Source: Massilia agilis (GTDB lineage Bacteria; Pseudomonadota; Gammaproteobacteria; Burkholderiales; Burkholderiaceae_D). Taken from it: 64,000 nt of DNA. Position numbers and translations under genes: made by a program. Shown piece by piece: positions 44,502-53,194 of this stretch (the stretch's first letter is position 1; every line of letters starts with the position of its first letter). The notes under the pieces are model-generated. The model was not told the DNA's origin and searched no databases. It saw only the letters and a program-made list of their open reading frames with translations. Location of the stretch: the NCBI RefSeq assembly GCF_024756255.1, contig NZ_JANUHB010000006.1, positions 1 to 64,000 of the forward strand, written 5' to 3'.

Positions 44502-44594
44502 CGTCGTCCCCGCGGAGGCGGGGACCCATGCTGAGCGTCCGGTCACGCGGTCCATGGGTTCCCGCCAAGGCGGACGGCGAGTCCGGGAACGACG
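44502..44594. repeat. Family A dispersed inverted repeat, copy 5
   Basis: Left unit CGTCGTCCCCGCGGAGGCGG then GGACCCATGCTGAG; right unit diverged, with TCCATGGGTTCCCGCCAAGG and a GGCGGACGGCGAGTC expansion before CGGGAACGACG. It separates the ampG and nagX genes, so it is probably transcribed within the operon. Confidence 0.82.
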
Positions 44595-44625
44595 TTCGAG
44601 ACAATAACAACGGGGACTGTGCAGG

Positions 44626-45768
44626 ATGGGCGACACCAATGGCCGCTTGACTTCACTTGATGCATTTCGCGGCTTCACCATCGCCGGCATGGTGCTGGTG
44701 AACAATCCGGGCGACTGGGGCAACCTCTACTCCCAGCTCGAGCACGCCAAGTGGAACGGCTGGACCTTCACCGACTGCATCTTCCCCTTCTTCCTGTTCA
44801 TCACCGGTGTGTCGATGGCGCTCTCGCTCGGCCGCCTGGCCGCCGCCGGGGCCGACAAGCCGCGCCTGCTCGCCAAGCTGGCCAGGCGGGCCATGCTGAT
44901 CTTCCTGATCGGCTTCATCCTCAACTTCCTGCCGTACTTCAACATAGACAAGGTGCGCATCCCTGGCGTGCTGCAGCGCATTGCCCTGTGCACGCTGCTG
45001 GCTTCGCCGATCGTCGTGTATTGCCGGTGGCGCGCCCAGCTGTTCATCATTGCGGCCCTGCTGGCGCTGTACAGCGTGCTGATGCTCGCCGTGCCGGTTC
45101 CCGGCATCGGCGCCGGCGTGCTCGAGCCTGGCAAGGACTTCGGCGCCTGGATCGACCGCATGTTGCTGGGCAATCACATGTGGGTGCAGTCGAAGACCTG
45201 GGACCCGGAAGGCGTGGTCAGCACCATGCCCGCCCTGTGCAGCCAGCTGTTCGGCGTGCTCGCCGGCCAATGGCTGCTGGCCAAGGTGCCGCGCACCGAG
45301 CAGACCGTCTGGATGCTGCTCGCCGGCCTGCTGTTCCTGTGGCTTGGTGCAATTTTCGATACCATACTCATGCCGATCAACAAGAGCCTGTGGACACCGT
45401 CCTACTGCCTGCTGATGACGGGCTGGGCGCTGGTGGTGTTCGCAAGTTTCTATTGGCTGCTGGACGTGAATCCCTACCCCGCCGTGCGCGAGGCGGCAAG
45501 CCGCTGGGCCAGGCCGTTCGTCATCTATGGCATGAACGCGCTGTTCGTGTTCGCGCTGTCCGGGTTCCTGGCCAAGATGTTCGGCTTTATCAAATTCGAC
45601 CAGCCCGGTGGCGGCAAGGTCTCGCTCGGCAAGCTCTTGTACGCGCCGATCCGCGAGTTGCCGATCGGCCCGGTCAATACGTCGTTGTTGTACGCGCTGC
45701 TGTTCAACCTGTTCATGTTCAGCCTGGCATGGTTCATGTGGCGCAAGAAGTGGTTCGTCAAAGTCTGA
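44626..45768 (+). CDS. nagX: NagX-like acyltransferase-type membrane protein (HGSNAT/DUF5009 family)
   Basis: 380 residues with about ten transmembrane helices. The N-terminus RLTSLDAFRGFTIAGMVLVN and FPFFLFITGVSMALS are signatures of the family containing human heparan-alpha-glucosaminide N-acetyltransferase and bacterial NagX. Bacterial members cluster with GlcNAc or chitin catabolism and are thought to transport or acetylate amino sugars; no biochemical role is firmly settled. The gene follows ampG and repeat A5 and precedes digH by 12 bp. It may acetylate glucosamine residues of de-N-acetylated wall fragments, which is inference. Confidence 0.85.
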   Translation: MGDTNGRLTSLDAFRGFTIAGMVLVNNPGDWGNLYSQLEHAKWNGWTFTDCIFPFFLFITGVSMALSLGRLAAAGADKPRLLAKLARRAMLIFLIGFILNFLPYFNIDKVRIPGVLQRIALCTLLASPIVVYCRWRAQLFIIAALLALYSVLMLAVPVPGIGAGVLEPGKDFGAWIDRMLLGNHMWVQSKTWDPEGVVSTMPALCSQLFGVLAGQWLLAKVPRTEQTVWMLLAGLLFLWLGAIFDTILMPINKSLWTPSYCLLMTGWALVVFASFYWLLDVNPYPAVREAASRWARPFVIYGMNALFVFALSGFLAKMFGFIKFDQPGGGKVSLGKLLYAPIRELPIGPVNTSLLYALLFNLFMFSLAWFMWRKKWFVKV

Positions 45769-45780
45769 GAAAAGGGAGCT

Positions 45781-47391
45781 GTGTTGCAGCCTGATTTGAA
45801 ACGACGCGCGTTCGCGTTTGCAGGAGTCGCCAGTGCGCTGGCGTTGGGTGGATTGCTGGCCGCATGTACCACGCCGCCAAAGGCCACGGTGCCCGGCGCG
45901 GTGCCCGCACCAGTGGCCAGCAGCGAACTGCCGCCGCCGGCGCCGCGCGAGTTTCGCGCCGCCTGGGTCTCGACCGTCGCCAACATCGACTGGCCGAGCA
46001 AGCAGAACCTCTCCGCGCAGCAGCAGCAGCAGGAGGCCATTGCGATCCTCGACCGCGCCAAGGCGCTGAACCTGAACGCGATCGTGCTGCAGGTGCGCCC
46101 GGCGGCCGATGCGATCTATCCTTCCAAGCTGGAGCCGTGGTCGGAATACCTGACCGGCGCGCAGGGCAAGGCGCCGCAGCCGTGGTACGACCCGCTCAAG
46201 TTCTGGATCACCGAGGCGCACGCGCGCGGCCTGGAGCTGCACGCCTGGTTCAACCCGTACCGTGCGCGCCACAACAACGCCAGGTCGCCGGCGGCGCCAA
46301 ACCACATTTCGCGCACCAATCCGGCCGCCGTGAAGAGCTACGGCAAGTTCCTGTGGATGGACCCGGGCGAGGAGTCGGCTTCCAAGCAGACGCTGGACGT
46401 GGTGCTGGACGTGGTCAAGCGCTATGACATCGACGGCGTGCACATCGACGACTATTTCTACCCGTACCCGATCGAAGCGCCCAGCGCGGCCGGCAACGAT
46501 GCCGCGCTCGACGGCAAGGCAGGCAAGGCCGAGCTCGACTTCCCGGACCAGCCCTCGTGGCAGCGCTATGTCGCCAGCGGCGGCAAGCTGGACAAGGCAT
46601 CGTGGCGGCGCGAGAACGTCAACCACCTGATCGAGCGCATGTACAAGGAGATCCACGAGGAAAAACGCTGGGTGCGCTTCGGCATCAGCCCGTTCGGCCT
46701 GGGTCGTCCGGACCGCCGTCCGCCCGGCATCTCCGGCTTCTCGCAATATGACAAGCTGTACGCCGACGCCGAGACCTGGCTGCAGAACGGCTGGCTGGAC
46801 TACCTGTCGCCGCAGCTGTACTGGCCGAGCTCGCAGACCGCACAGGCGTACGACGTGCTGCTGGACTACTGGATCGGACAGAACACGCAGGGCCGCCACG
46901 TGTGGCCGGGCCTGTTCACCAGCCGCATCGGCGCGCCGACCAAGGATTACCAGCCGCAGGAGATCATCCAGCAGATCGGCGTGGCGCGCTCGCGGCCGGG
47001 TGCCGGCGGGCATGTGCACTTCAGCATGGTCACGCTGATGGAAAACCGCAAGGGCATCGATGACCAGCTGACGGCAGGTCATTACGCGCAGCCGGCGCTG
47101 GTGCCGGCCTCGCCATGGCTGGGCAATACGCCGCCGGCGCTGCCCAAGGTGAGCGCGGCGCGCGCCGGCAATGCGGTCAAGCTGAAGATGGTGCCGGGCA
47201 AGGCCGACGCGGTGTACGCGGTGTGGTCGCGCTATGGCAGCCAGTGGCGCTTCGCGGTGGCGCCGGCCGGGCAGGCAACCGTGACGGTGGCCGACGATGC
47301 AAAGCTGGGCCAGGCCGATGCGGTGTTCGTGAGCGCGGTGGATCGCCTTGGCAACGAGAGCGAGCGGGTGCAGGTCTGGCGCAAGAGCTGA
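45781..47391 (+). CDS. digH: DigH/YddW-like GHL10 family lipoprotein glycosidase
   Basis: 536 residues from a GTG at 45781 with AAGGGAG six bases upstream. Lipobox GGLLAAC near residue 29, a Pro/Ala linker, then a TIM barrel (about residues 58-405): FRAAWVSTVANIDWPSK, IVLQVRPAADAIY, LELHAWFNPYRA and DGVHIDDYFYPYP with candidate catalytic acids. DigH of E. coli cleaves denuded (peptide-free) peptidoglycan glycans at division sites. A C-terminal fibronectin-like domain follows. Position next to ampG and amiD agrees with wall turnover. Confidence 0.87.
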   Translation: MLQPDLKRRAFAFAGVASALALGGLLAACTTPPKATVPGAVPAPVASSELPPPAPREFRAAWVSTVANIDWPSKQNLSAQQQQQEAIAILDRAKALNLNAIVLQVRPAADAIYPSKLEPWSEYLTGAQGKAPQPWYDPLKFWITEAHARGLELHAWFNPYRARHNNARSPAAPNHISRTNPAAVKSYGKFLWMDPGEESASKQTLDVVLDVVKRYDIDGVHIDDYFYPYPIEAPSAAGNDAALDGKAGKAELDFPDQPSWQRYVASGGKLDKASWRRENVNHLIERMYKEIHEEKRWVRFGISPFGLGRPDRRPPGISGFSQYDKLYADAETWLQNGWLDYLSPQLYWPSSQTAQAYDVLLDYWIGQNTQGRHVWPGLFTSRIGAPTKDYQPQEIIQQIGVARSRPGAGGHVHFSMVTLMENRKGIDDQLTAGHYAQPALVPASPWLGNTPPALPKVSAARAGNAVKLKMVPGKADAVYAVWSRYGSQWRFAVAPAGQATVTVADDAKLGQADAVFVSAVDRLGNESERVQVWRKS

Positions 47392-47399
47392 CCCGAGCC

Positions 47400-47483
47400 C
47401 GTCGTCCCGGCGAAGGCCGGGACCCATGCTGAGTCAGCCATATAGGACGCTCAGCATGGGTACCGGCTCTCGCCGGTACGACG
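47400..47483. repeat. Family A dispersed inverted repeat, copy 6
   Basis: CGTCGTCCCGGCGAAGGCCG then GGACCCATGCTGAG, a 14-base spacer, and CTCAGCATGGGTACCGGCTC then TCGCCGGTACGACG. The right unit has a GGTACC stem change with compensating base. It begins nine bases after the digH stop. Confidence 0.9.
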
Positions 47484-47582
47484 TTTGAGAGCTGACACTT
47501 TGGCATTCATAACCTTTTTTCATGTACTTAACGCGAGACTTCATTCGTGCCGACCCCGGCTTGGACGTACACTCGCACGATT

Positions 47583-48527
47583 ATGTTGAACCAGGAATTC
47601 GACCCGGATAGCGGCATTGGCCTTGGCATCGACGCCGGCGGCACCCAGACCCGCTGGGCACTGGCCGCGCCGGGTGGCGCGATCATCGCTGCCGGCCACG
47701 TCGCCGGCCTGTCCGCGCTGCAGATGAGCAGCGCCGCCGGCCGCCAGACCGTGCACGCCACCTTCTCCGAACTGGCGCGCGAAGTACTCAGCCATGGGCG
47801 TCCCGGCCGCGTGCGCGCGGGCCTGACCGGCTTTGGCGGCGATGGCGAACAATTGCAGCGCTGGCTGGCCGAGCTGTTCCAGGTGTCGCCGCGCTGCGTG
47901 AAGCTGTGTAACGACATCGAGATCGCCTACCTCGCCAGCTTTACGCCCGGCGAGGGCTACCTGGTCTATGCCGGCACCGGCTCGATCGGCGCCTTCATCG
48001 ATGGCGACGGCAAGTTCCACCGCGCCGGCGGCCGCGGCGTCATGCTCGACGATGGCGGCGGCGGCTTCTGGATCGCGCGCGAGGCGCTGCGCCACATCTG
48101 GCGCAACGAGGACGAACAGCCAGGCTGCTGGAAAGATTCCCCGATGGCCCAGGCCGTGTTCGACTACATCGGTGGCCACGACTGGTCGCTGTCGCGCCAG
48201 TTCATCTATGCGCAGGAGCGCGGCGAAGTGGGCAAGCTGGCGCTCGCCGTTGCCGCGTCCGCCGGGCAGGATCCGGCCGCCGAGCGTATCCTGTGCGAAG
48301 CCGGCCAGGAACTTGCGCGCCTGGCGCTGGCGCTGGCCAACCGTTTTGGCCCGCGCCCGGTGGCGCTGGCCGGCCGCGCGTCCGAACTGCATCCCTCGAT
48401 CGCCGCGTCGATGCGCGCCGCGCTGCCGCCCGACACCAAGCTGGTGCATACCGGCAGCCAGGCCCATTTCGCCGCGGCCCGGCTGGCCGCCAGCCCGGCA
48501 CCAAGTCCCAACCACAATCCAACCTGA
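47583..48527 (+). CDS. BadF/BadG family ATPase, probable N-acetylglucosamine (or MurNAc) kinase
   Basis: 314 residues of the ASKHA sugar-kinase fold. The phosphate-1 motif is GIGLGIDAGGTQTRWALA (15-32), phosphate-2 is YLVYAGTGSIGAFIDGDG, and GGRGVMLDDGGGGFWIAREAL matches the GlcNAc kinase class of BadF proteins (human NAGK, clostridial MurK). In this setting it would phosphorylate GlcNAc and/or MurNAc after glycosidase action, feeding MurQ and NagA. A GTG at 47547 would add 12 residues; no clear ribosome binding site favours either. It runs straight into the amidase gene. Confidence 0.8.
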   Translation: MLNQEFDPDSGIGLGIDAGGTQTRWALAAPGGAIIAAGHVAGLSALQMSSAAGRQTVHATFSELAREVLSHGRPGRVRAGLTGFGGDGEQLQRWLAELFQVSPRCVKLCNDIEIAYLASFTPGEGYLVYAGTGSIGAFIDGDGKFHRAGGRGVMLDDGGGGFWIAREALRHIWRNEDEQPGCWKDSPMAQAVFDYIGGHDWSLSRQFIYAQERGEVGKLALAVAASAGQDPAAERILCEAGQELARLALALANRFGPRPVALAGRASELHPSIAASMRAALPPDTKLVHTGSQAHFAAARLAASPAPSPNHNPT

Positions 48528-48536
48528 GTGTTTACG

Positions 48537-49508
48537 ATGAAAGCCCTGATCTCCGCCCTGCTTCTTGCCCTGCTTGCCGGCTGTGCCACCGGTCCGCGCA
48601 TCGACCACAGCTACAACGCCAAGGCCCAGTCGCCGCGCGTCAAGTTCATCGTGCTGCACTACACCGTGAGCGACAAGCCGTCGTCGATCAAGATCCTGAC
48701 CCAGCAGCAGGTGAGCGCCCACTACCTGGTGACGGACGATCCCGAGACCATCATCTACAACCTGGTGCCGGAAACCCAGCAGGCCTGGCACGCCGGCGTG
48801 TCGAGCTGGAAGGGCTTTACCAACCTGAACACCAGCTCGGTGGGCATCGAGATCGTGAACGCGGGCTGGAAGGACACGCCAACCGGCCGCGTGTATGCGC
48901 CGTTCCCGCAGTACCAGATCGATTCGGTGATCGCGCTGGTGCGCGACATTGCGCAGCGTTACCACGTGCCGCCCGAGAACGTGCTCGGCCACAGCGACAT
49001 CGCGCCTGGCCGCAAGCAGGACCCGGGCCCCATGTTCCCGTGGAAGCAACTGGCCGACCAGGGCCTGGCGGTGTGGCCGGACGCCACCCGCGTGGCCACC
49101 GTGCGCCCGGTGTTCGACGCCCAGCAGCCGGACGTGACCTGGTTCCAGCGCAAGCTGGCGGCCTTTGGCTACGGCGTCACCCAGACCTGCCTGTACGATG
49201 AGCAGACCCGCAACGCGCTGTCGGCCTTCCAGTCGAAATTCCGTCCTGCAAACATCGATGGCACCCCGGACGCCGAGACCGCGACCCTGCTCGAAGTGCT
49301 GACCACGCCGGCCAACGCGCCGCTGCCGGTGGTGCAGCCGTCGGCGCCGCTGCCTAACGCGGTCTGCGCCTGTGCCTGCTCGCCCAGCCCGGTGATCCAG
49401 CCGGCACCGGCGCCGGCCGTGCCGGCCGTGCCGCCGGTGCCTGCGGAGCCGGTCCCCGCTGCGGTCCCCGCAACACCTGCAGTGCCGCAGCCATTGAACA
49501 AGCAGTGA
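48537..49508 (+). CDS. amiD: AmiD-like outer membrane N-acetylmuramoyl-L-alanine amidase
   Basis: 323 residues. MKALISALLLALLAGC gives a lipobox with Cys16. An Amidase_2 zinc domain (about 30-175) has His41 in IVLHYTVSD, AWHAGVSSW, and GHSDIAPGRKQDPGP with the third ligand and catalytic residues. A PG_binding_1 domain (about 195-260) follows, then an Ala/Pro-rich tail with a CACAC cluster. E. coli AmiD has the same lipoprotein-amidase-PGBD order and cleaves peptides from both MurNAc and anhydroMurNAc. The ATG lies nine bases past the kinase stop, so the pair is coupled. Confidence 0.92.
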   Translation: MKALISALLLALLAGCATGPRIDHSYNAKAQSPRVKFIVLHYTVSDKPSSIKILTQQQVSAHYLVTDDPETIIYNLVPETQQAWHAGVSSWKGFTNLNTSSVGIEIVNAGWKDTPTGRVYAPFPQYQIDSVIALVRDIAQRYHVPPENVLGHSDIAPGRKQDPGPMFPWKQLADQGLAVWPDATRVATVRPVFDAQQPDVTWFQRKLAAFGYGVTQTCLYDEQTRNALSAFQSKFRPANIDGTPDAETATLLEVLTTPANAPLPVVQPSAPLPNAVCACACSPSPVIQPAPAPAVPAVPPVPAEPVPAAVPATPAVPQPLNKQ

Positions 49509-49590
49509 TATGTCGCTCCTGAGCAATTTTCGCTGTATCCTCGGGACATCCGCGCCCGCCGCGGATTCTTTACTTTGAAGGGATAACGCG

Positions 49591-50496
49591 ATGCGCCTGC
49601 GCCACATAGAAGTCTTTCACGCGATCATGCAGGTCGGCACCATCAGTGGCGCCGCCCAGGTTCTGCACATCTCGCAGCCGGCAGTGACCAAGGTGCTGCA
49701 GCACGCGGAACTGCAGCTGGGCATGCCGCTGTTCGAGCGCGTGCGCGGCAAGCTCTATCCCAAGCCCGAGGCGCACCGGCTGTTCGCCGAAACCGAAAAG
49801 CTGAACCGCGACCTGCAGGGCATCCGCCGCCTTGCCGCCAGCCTGAAGAGCCGCGCGGTGGAAACGGTGCGGCTGGTTTCCACGCCCACGGTGGCCATCA
49901 GCGTGCTGCCCAAGGCGATGACGAGCTGGCGGCGTGACTTCCCGGAAACCCGCTGCGAGCTCTCGACCCACCACACCAGTGAAATCGTCAACACGCTGCG
50001 CCTGGGCGAGGCCGACCTGGCGCTGTCGCTGCAGGACCCGCGCCACCCCGGCATCGTGGCCGAGCCGATCGCGCAGGGCATGCTGACGGTGATGGCGCCG
50101 GCCGGCACCTGGAGTGCGGCCGAATGCGCGCAGCCGATCGGCCCCGAAGGTCTGACCGGCGAGCTGATCGGCCTGGCCGACCGCGACCCGCTGGGCGAAA
50201 TGGTGCTTGCCGCGTGCGAGGCGCAGGGCGCCCAGCCGGTGTTCCGCACCGTGGTCCAGACCTACCAGATTGCGCGCTCGCTGGTGGAGGCGGGCGCCGG
50301 CACCGCGGTGCTCGACCCGTTCACCGCCGCCACCGCGACGCCGGACAAGGTGCAACGCCGCACCTGGGAACCCGCGATTCCCGTGCAGCTCTACCTGCTG
50401 ACCGCCAGCCACGCGCCGCTCTCGCATGGCGCGCGCGAGCTGGCCAACTGTATCGGCGCGACCGCGCGCGCCCTGCTCGAAAAAGGATGTCAATGA
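49591..50496 (+). CDS. LysR family transcriptional regulator
   Basis: 301 residues. N-terminal winged helix MRLRHIEVFHAIMQVGTISG AAQVLHISQPAVTKVLQHAE, then a substrate-binding domain with LVSTPTVAISVLPKAM. It resembles regulators of amino acid or peptide metabolism. A GAAGGGATAACGCG leader supports the ATG at 49591. Its stop overlaps the ATG of the VanX-like gene (ATGA), so both are translated from one mRNA; the regulator may control the dipeptidase in response to a D-amino acid or dipeptide, which is inference. Confidence 0.9.
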   Translation: MRLRHIEVFHAIMQVGTISGAAQVLHISQPAVTKVLQHAELQLGMPLFERVRGKLYPKPEAHRLFAETEKLNRDLQGIRRLAASLKSRAVETVRLVSTPTVAISVLPKAMTSWRRDFPETRCELSTHHTSEIVNTLRLGEADLALSLQDPRHPGIVAEPIAQGMLTVMAPAGTWSAAECAQPIGPEGLTGELIGLADRDPLGEMVLAACEAQGAQPVFRTVVQTYQIARSLVEAGAGTAVLDPFTAATATPDKVQRRTWEPAIPVQLYLLTASHAPLSHGARELANCIGATARALLEKGCQ

Positions 50497-51104
50497 ACCT
50501 CACCGTCGCCAGCGAGGAGATCGCCCGCAGCCTGGAATTTCGCCACCTCTCCAGCATCCGGGGCATCGCCATCGACCTGCGCTACGCGACCGCCAACAAC
50601 TTCGTCGGCCGCGACCTGTACTCGCCGTTCGACTGCGCGTGGCTGCACGTGCAGGCCGCGGCGGGGCTGGAACAGGTGGTGGCATGGCTGCACGCGAAAA
50701 GGCCAGGCCTGACGCCGGTGGTGCTGGACGCGCTGCGCCCGCAGCGGGTGCAGCAGCAGCTGTGGGATACGCTGGCCGGCACCGGCCTGCAGATGTACCT
50801 GGCCAATCCGCTGCGCGGCTCGATCCACTCGTACGGCATGGCGGTGGACATCACCTTGGTGGACGAGCACGGCCGCGAGCTCGACATGGGCACCGGCTTT
50901 GACGACATGACCGAGCTGTCGCACCCCGCGCTGGAAGAGGGCTTCCTCGTCGCCGGCCAGCTCACCGAAGAGCAGGTGGCCAACCGGCGCCTGCTGCGCG
51001 AGGCGATGAACCAGGCCGGCTTCGTCGGCATCAACACCGAATGGTGGCATTTCGATTGCGGCGACCGCGAACTGGTGCGCCGTACCTTCCGCCGCGTCCT
51101 CTGA
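50493..51104 (+). CDS. VanX-type D-alanyl-D-alanine dipeptidase
   Basis: 203 residues, peptidase M15D. The zinc motifs SIHSYGMAVD (His112, Asp119) and EWWHF (Glu183, His186) are intact, as is the Arg in DALRPQRVQQQLW. Such enzymes hydrolyse D-Ala-D-Ala. In vancomycin-resistant Gram-positives this lowers wall precursor; in Gram-negatives (DdpX) it is used to recover D-Ala for energy. No vanH/vanA genes are present, so a catabolic role with DadA fits better. AAAAGGATGTC provides a ribosome binding site. Confidence 0.92.
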   Translation: MNLTVASEEIARSLEFRHLSSIRGIAIDLRYATANNFVGRDLYSPFDCAWLHVQAAAGLEQVVAWLHAKRPGLTPVVLDALRPQRVQQQLWDTLAGTGLQMYLANPLRGSIHSYGMAVDITLVDEHGRELDMGTGFDDMTELSHPALEEGFLVAGQLTEEQVANRRLLREAMNQAGFVGINTEWWHFDCGDRELVRRTFRRVL

Positions 51105-51315
51105 CGGTGGCGGCGCGCACCGCCTGCCGCCGACCTTGTCGCGGCGGCGCATAACGCTGCGCACGCTTGAGCATTGTCAGCCTTTGGCCTGTTGCGCGCC
51201 TCGACAATCGGCACGTACTGCAGAGAGGTTGATACCCACAGCTGCACGGATTTCGCGCGGTCATTCCTCTCTCAACAACGATGGTCTCCCCATTCCACTA
51301 CAAGAGAGGTGCGTA

Positions 51316-52245
51316 ATGAAAAGCTCGTTGATGGCGCTCGCCGTGGGCGTGGCGCTGGCAGGGTGCAGCACTGGCGACGGCAACGTGTTTGCATCCAGGG
51401 ACAAGACGGTCGAGTACTACCGCGTATTCGACATCAAGACCGCGCCGGGCAACCCGGGCGTGGTCAAGGCCGCGAGCGAAGGCATCAGCCGCCACGTGGC
51501 CGACGCCACGCTCGCCACCCCGGCCATGGCCGGCCAGCTGCAGGAGCAGCCGGGCAAGTTCAAGCCGGCCAACCCCGACGGCGCCGCGCCGGGCAGCGGC
51601 GCCGCGCCCAGCTGCGAGGGCGCCAGCTGGACCGCCAAGGGCGCGCCGCGCGTCAACGGCGGCGACAACATGAACGTGGTCGCCTGCCTGTTCCCGTACA
51701 AGAACGGCTATCACCTCGACATGTACGCCGTGTTCACCAAAAAGGAAGGTGGCTGGCTCGAATGGCCGCGCCGCTTCACCGGCCGCCTGATGGGCACGCC
51801 AGAGAGCTGGACCGACCAGACCATGGTGGACGTGGTGCGCACGATCCGCGATTCGACCGGTGCGCAGGTGGCGCTGGTGGAGGCCAAGCCGGCGCTGCCG
51901 GGCACGCCGTGGCTGGAGATGGGGTCGAACGGCGGGGCGTCGGGTAGCGCCGGCGGTTCCGGCGGCGGTGCCAGCGCGCCTGCGGGCAGCGGCACGGGCG
52001 GTAGCAGTGGCAACAGCGGCACGGGTGGCGCGAGCGGCAGTGGCGCCGCGTCCGACAGCAGCGGCGCCAGCGCAACCACGTCCACTGCGGCGCCAGCGCC
52101 GGTCACCGCTCCCGTCGCCGCGCCTGGCAGCGCAACGGCGGCCGACAGCAGCAGTGCCGGCGCTGCCCAGCCTGCCGGTACTGGGGGCAGCGCAAGCGCG
52201 GCCGGCAGCGGTGGTGGGGCCACCGGCAAGCCGGGCGCCAGATAG
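51316..52245 (+). CDS. lipoprotein with Ser/Gly/Ala low-complexity tail
   Basis: 309 residues. MKSSLMALAVGVALAGC has the lipobox cysteine at 17. A globular part (about 25-205) has ASRDKTVEYYRVFDIKTAPG and HLDMYAVFTKKEGGWLEWPRR and may be beta-rich. The last 100 residues are almost only Gly, Ser, Ala and Thr. No family recognised. AGAGAGG upstream is a good ribosome binding site. The 210 bp before it contain GC-rich inverted repeats and probably the promoter. The neighbouring phosphatase is 93 bp downstream. Confidence 0.78.
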   Translation: MKSSLMALAVGVALAGCSTGDGNVFASRDKTVEYYRVFDIKTAPGNPGVVKAASEGISRHVADATLATPAMAGQLQEQPGKFKPANPDGAAPGSGAAPSCEGASWTAKGAPRVNGGDNMNVVACLFPYKNGYHLDMYAVFTKKEGGWLEWPRRFTGRLMGTPESWTDQTMVDVVRTIRDSTGAQVALVEAKPALPGTPWLEMGSNGGASGSAGGSGGGASAPAGSGTGGSSGNSGTGGASGSGAASDSSGASATTSTAAPAPVTAPVAAPGSATAADSSSAGAAQPAGTGGSASAAGSGGGATGKPGAR

Positions 52246-52338
52246 GCCAGCGTGCCGGCTCGCGCCGGCGATTGGCGATACAATCGCTGTGCCTGCTTGC
52301 AGGCCCGGCACCATATTTTCGAGGCGCGACAACGAGCA

Positions 52339-53193
52339 ATGACGATCGATACAGTTTCTTCCCCCGGGCACGGCGACCACAACGAAGACCTGATTGCGGT
52401 GTTTGAACAGGAGGGCTGGACCGACATCGTCATCATCGATGGCGGTTCCTCGGTGGCGGACCGGGACTACGTCGATGCGCAGCAAGGCGACGTGGTCTGG
52501 TTCGTGCGCGAGTTCGCCCGCGCGCTGGCACATACGGCGAGCGCCGGGCGGCGCCAGGAAGACAGCGTGCGGCTGGCGCTCGACCAGGTGCGTCGCGTGT
52601 TCGACGAGAAGACGCACGCGGTGGCGGTGCCAATGTACGCGTGGCCCATTGCGGCGATGACGTGGGTGCGCATCTGGCACGAGCGGGGCCACACGGCGCT
52701 GCAGGCTTGGTGCGTGGGCGACTGCAAGACCCTGCTGCGCTTGCCCGGCGGAGCGGTGCTGGACCTGGACCCGTACGTCAACGCGCAGGAAGGCATCGTG
52801 CGCGACGAGATCGCAAAGCTGGCCAGCCAGGGCATCACCGACCCGGCCACGCGGCGCGAGCGGCTGCTGCCGATGCTGCGTGCGCGGCGCGAATTCCAGA
52901 ATTCGACTGCCGCTCCCATCTCGTTGTGTCTTGCGCCGGGCGGACCGTTCGATGCGCGCGAGTTCAACCTCGAGGTCGAAGCAGGGTCGGTGCTCTTGAT
53001 GATGACCGATGGCTTCTACCGGTTGGTTGACCCGTACGGTTTGTACACCGACGAGCAGCTGGCAGCCGCGTGCGCGACGCGCGGCGCGGCTGCGCTGGTG
53101 GGCGAGCTGCGCGCGTTCGAACTGGGCGGCGCCACGGGCATGTCCGTGAAAAACGCCGACGACGCCTCGGCCGTCATCCGCGCGTTTCCATAA
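52339..53193 (+). CDS. PP2C-like protein phosphatase
   Basis: 284 residues. Metal-binding motifs of the PPM/PP2C fold are visible: GHGDHNEDLIAVFEQEG (with DHNED in place of the usual xNxD), DIVIIDGGSSVADRD (usual DGxGG), LQAWCVGDCKTLL (usual GDSR) and MMTDGFYRLVD, KNADDASAVI (usual DNxT). Probably hydrolyses phosphoserine or phosphothreonine in the cytoplasm; no partner kinase is near. The third motif is altered, so substrate range or activity may differ. Repeat B5 follows directly. Confidence 0.68.
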   Translation: MTIDTVSSPGHGDHNEDLIAVFEQEGWTDIVIIDGGSSVADRDYVDAQQGDVVWFVREFARALAHTASAGRRQEDSVRLALDQVRRVFDEKTHAVAVPMYAWPIAAMTWVRIWHERGHTALQAWCVGDCKTLLRLPGGAVLDLDPYVNAQEGIVRDEIAKLASQGITDPATRRERLLPMLRARREFQNSTAAPISLCLAPGGPFDAREFNLEVEAGSVLLMMTDGFYRLVDPYGLYTDEQLAAACATRGAAALVGELRAFELGGATGMSVKNADDASAVIRAFP

Positions 53194-53194
53194 C

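Noticed and set aside
47547..47582. GTG start at 47547 for the sugar kinase
   Set aside because: Adds 12 residues outside the conserved fold; no ribosome binding site supports it over the ATG at 47583, although neither start is strongly marked.
50493..51104. Vancomycin resistance determinant (vanX)
   Set aside because: No vanH, vanA or VanRS-type partners; Gram-negative homologues are catabolic dipeptidases, and dadA lies in the same island.
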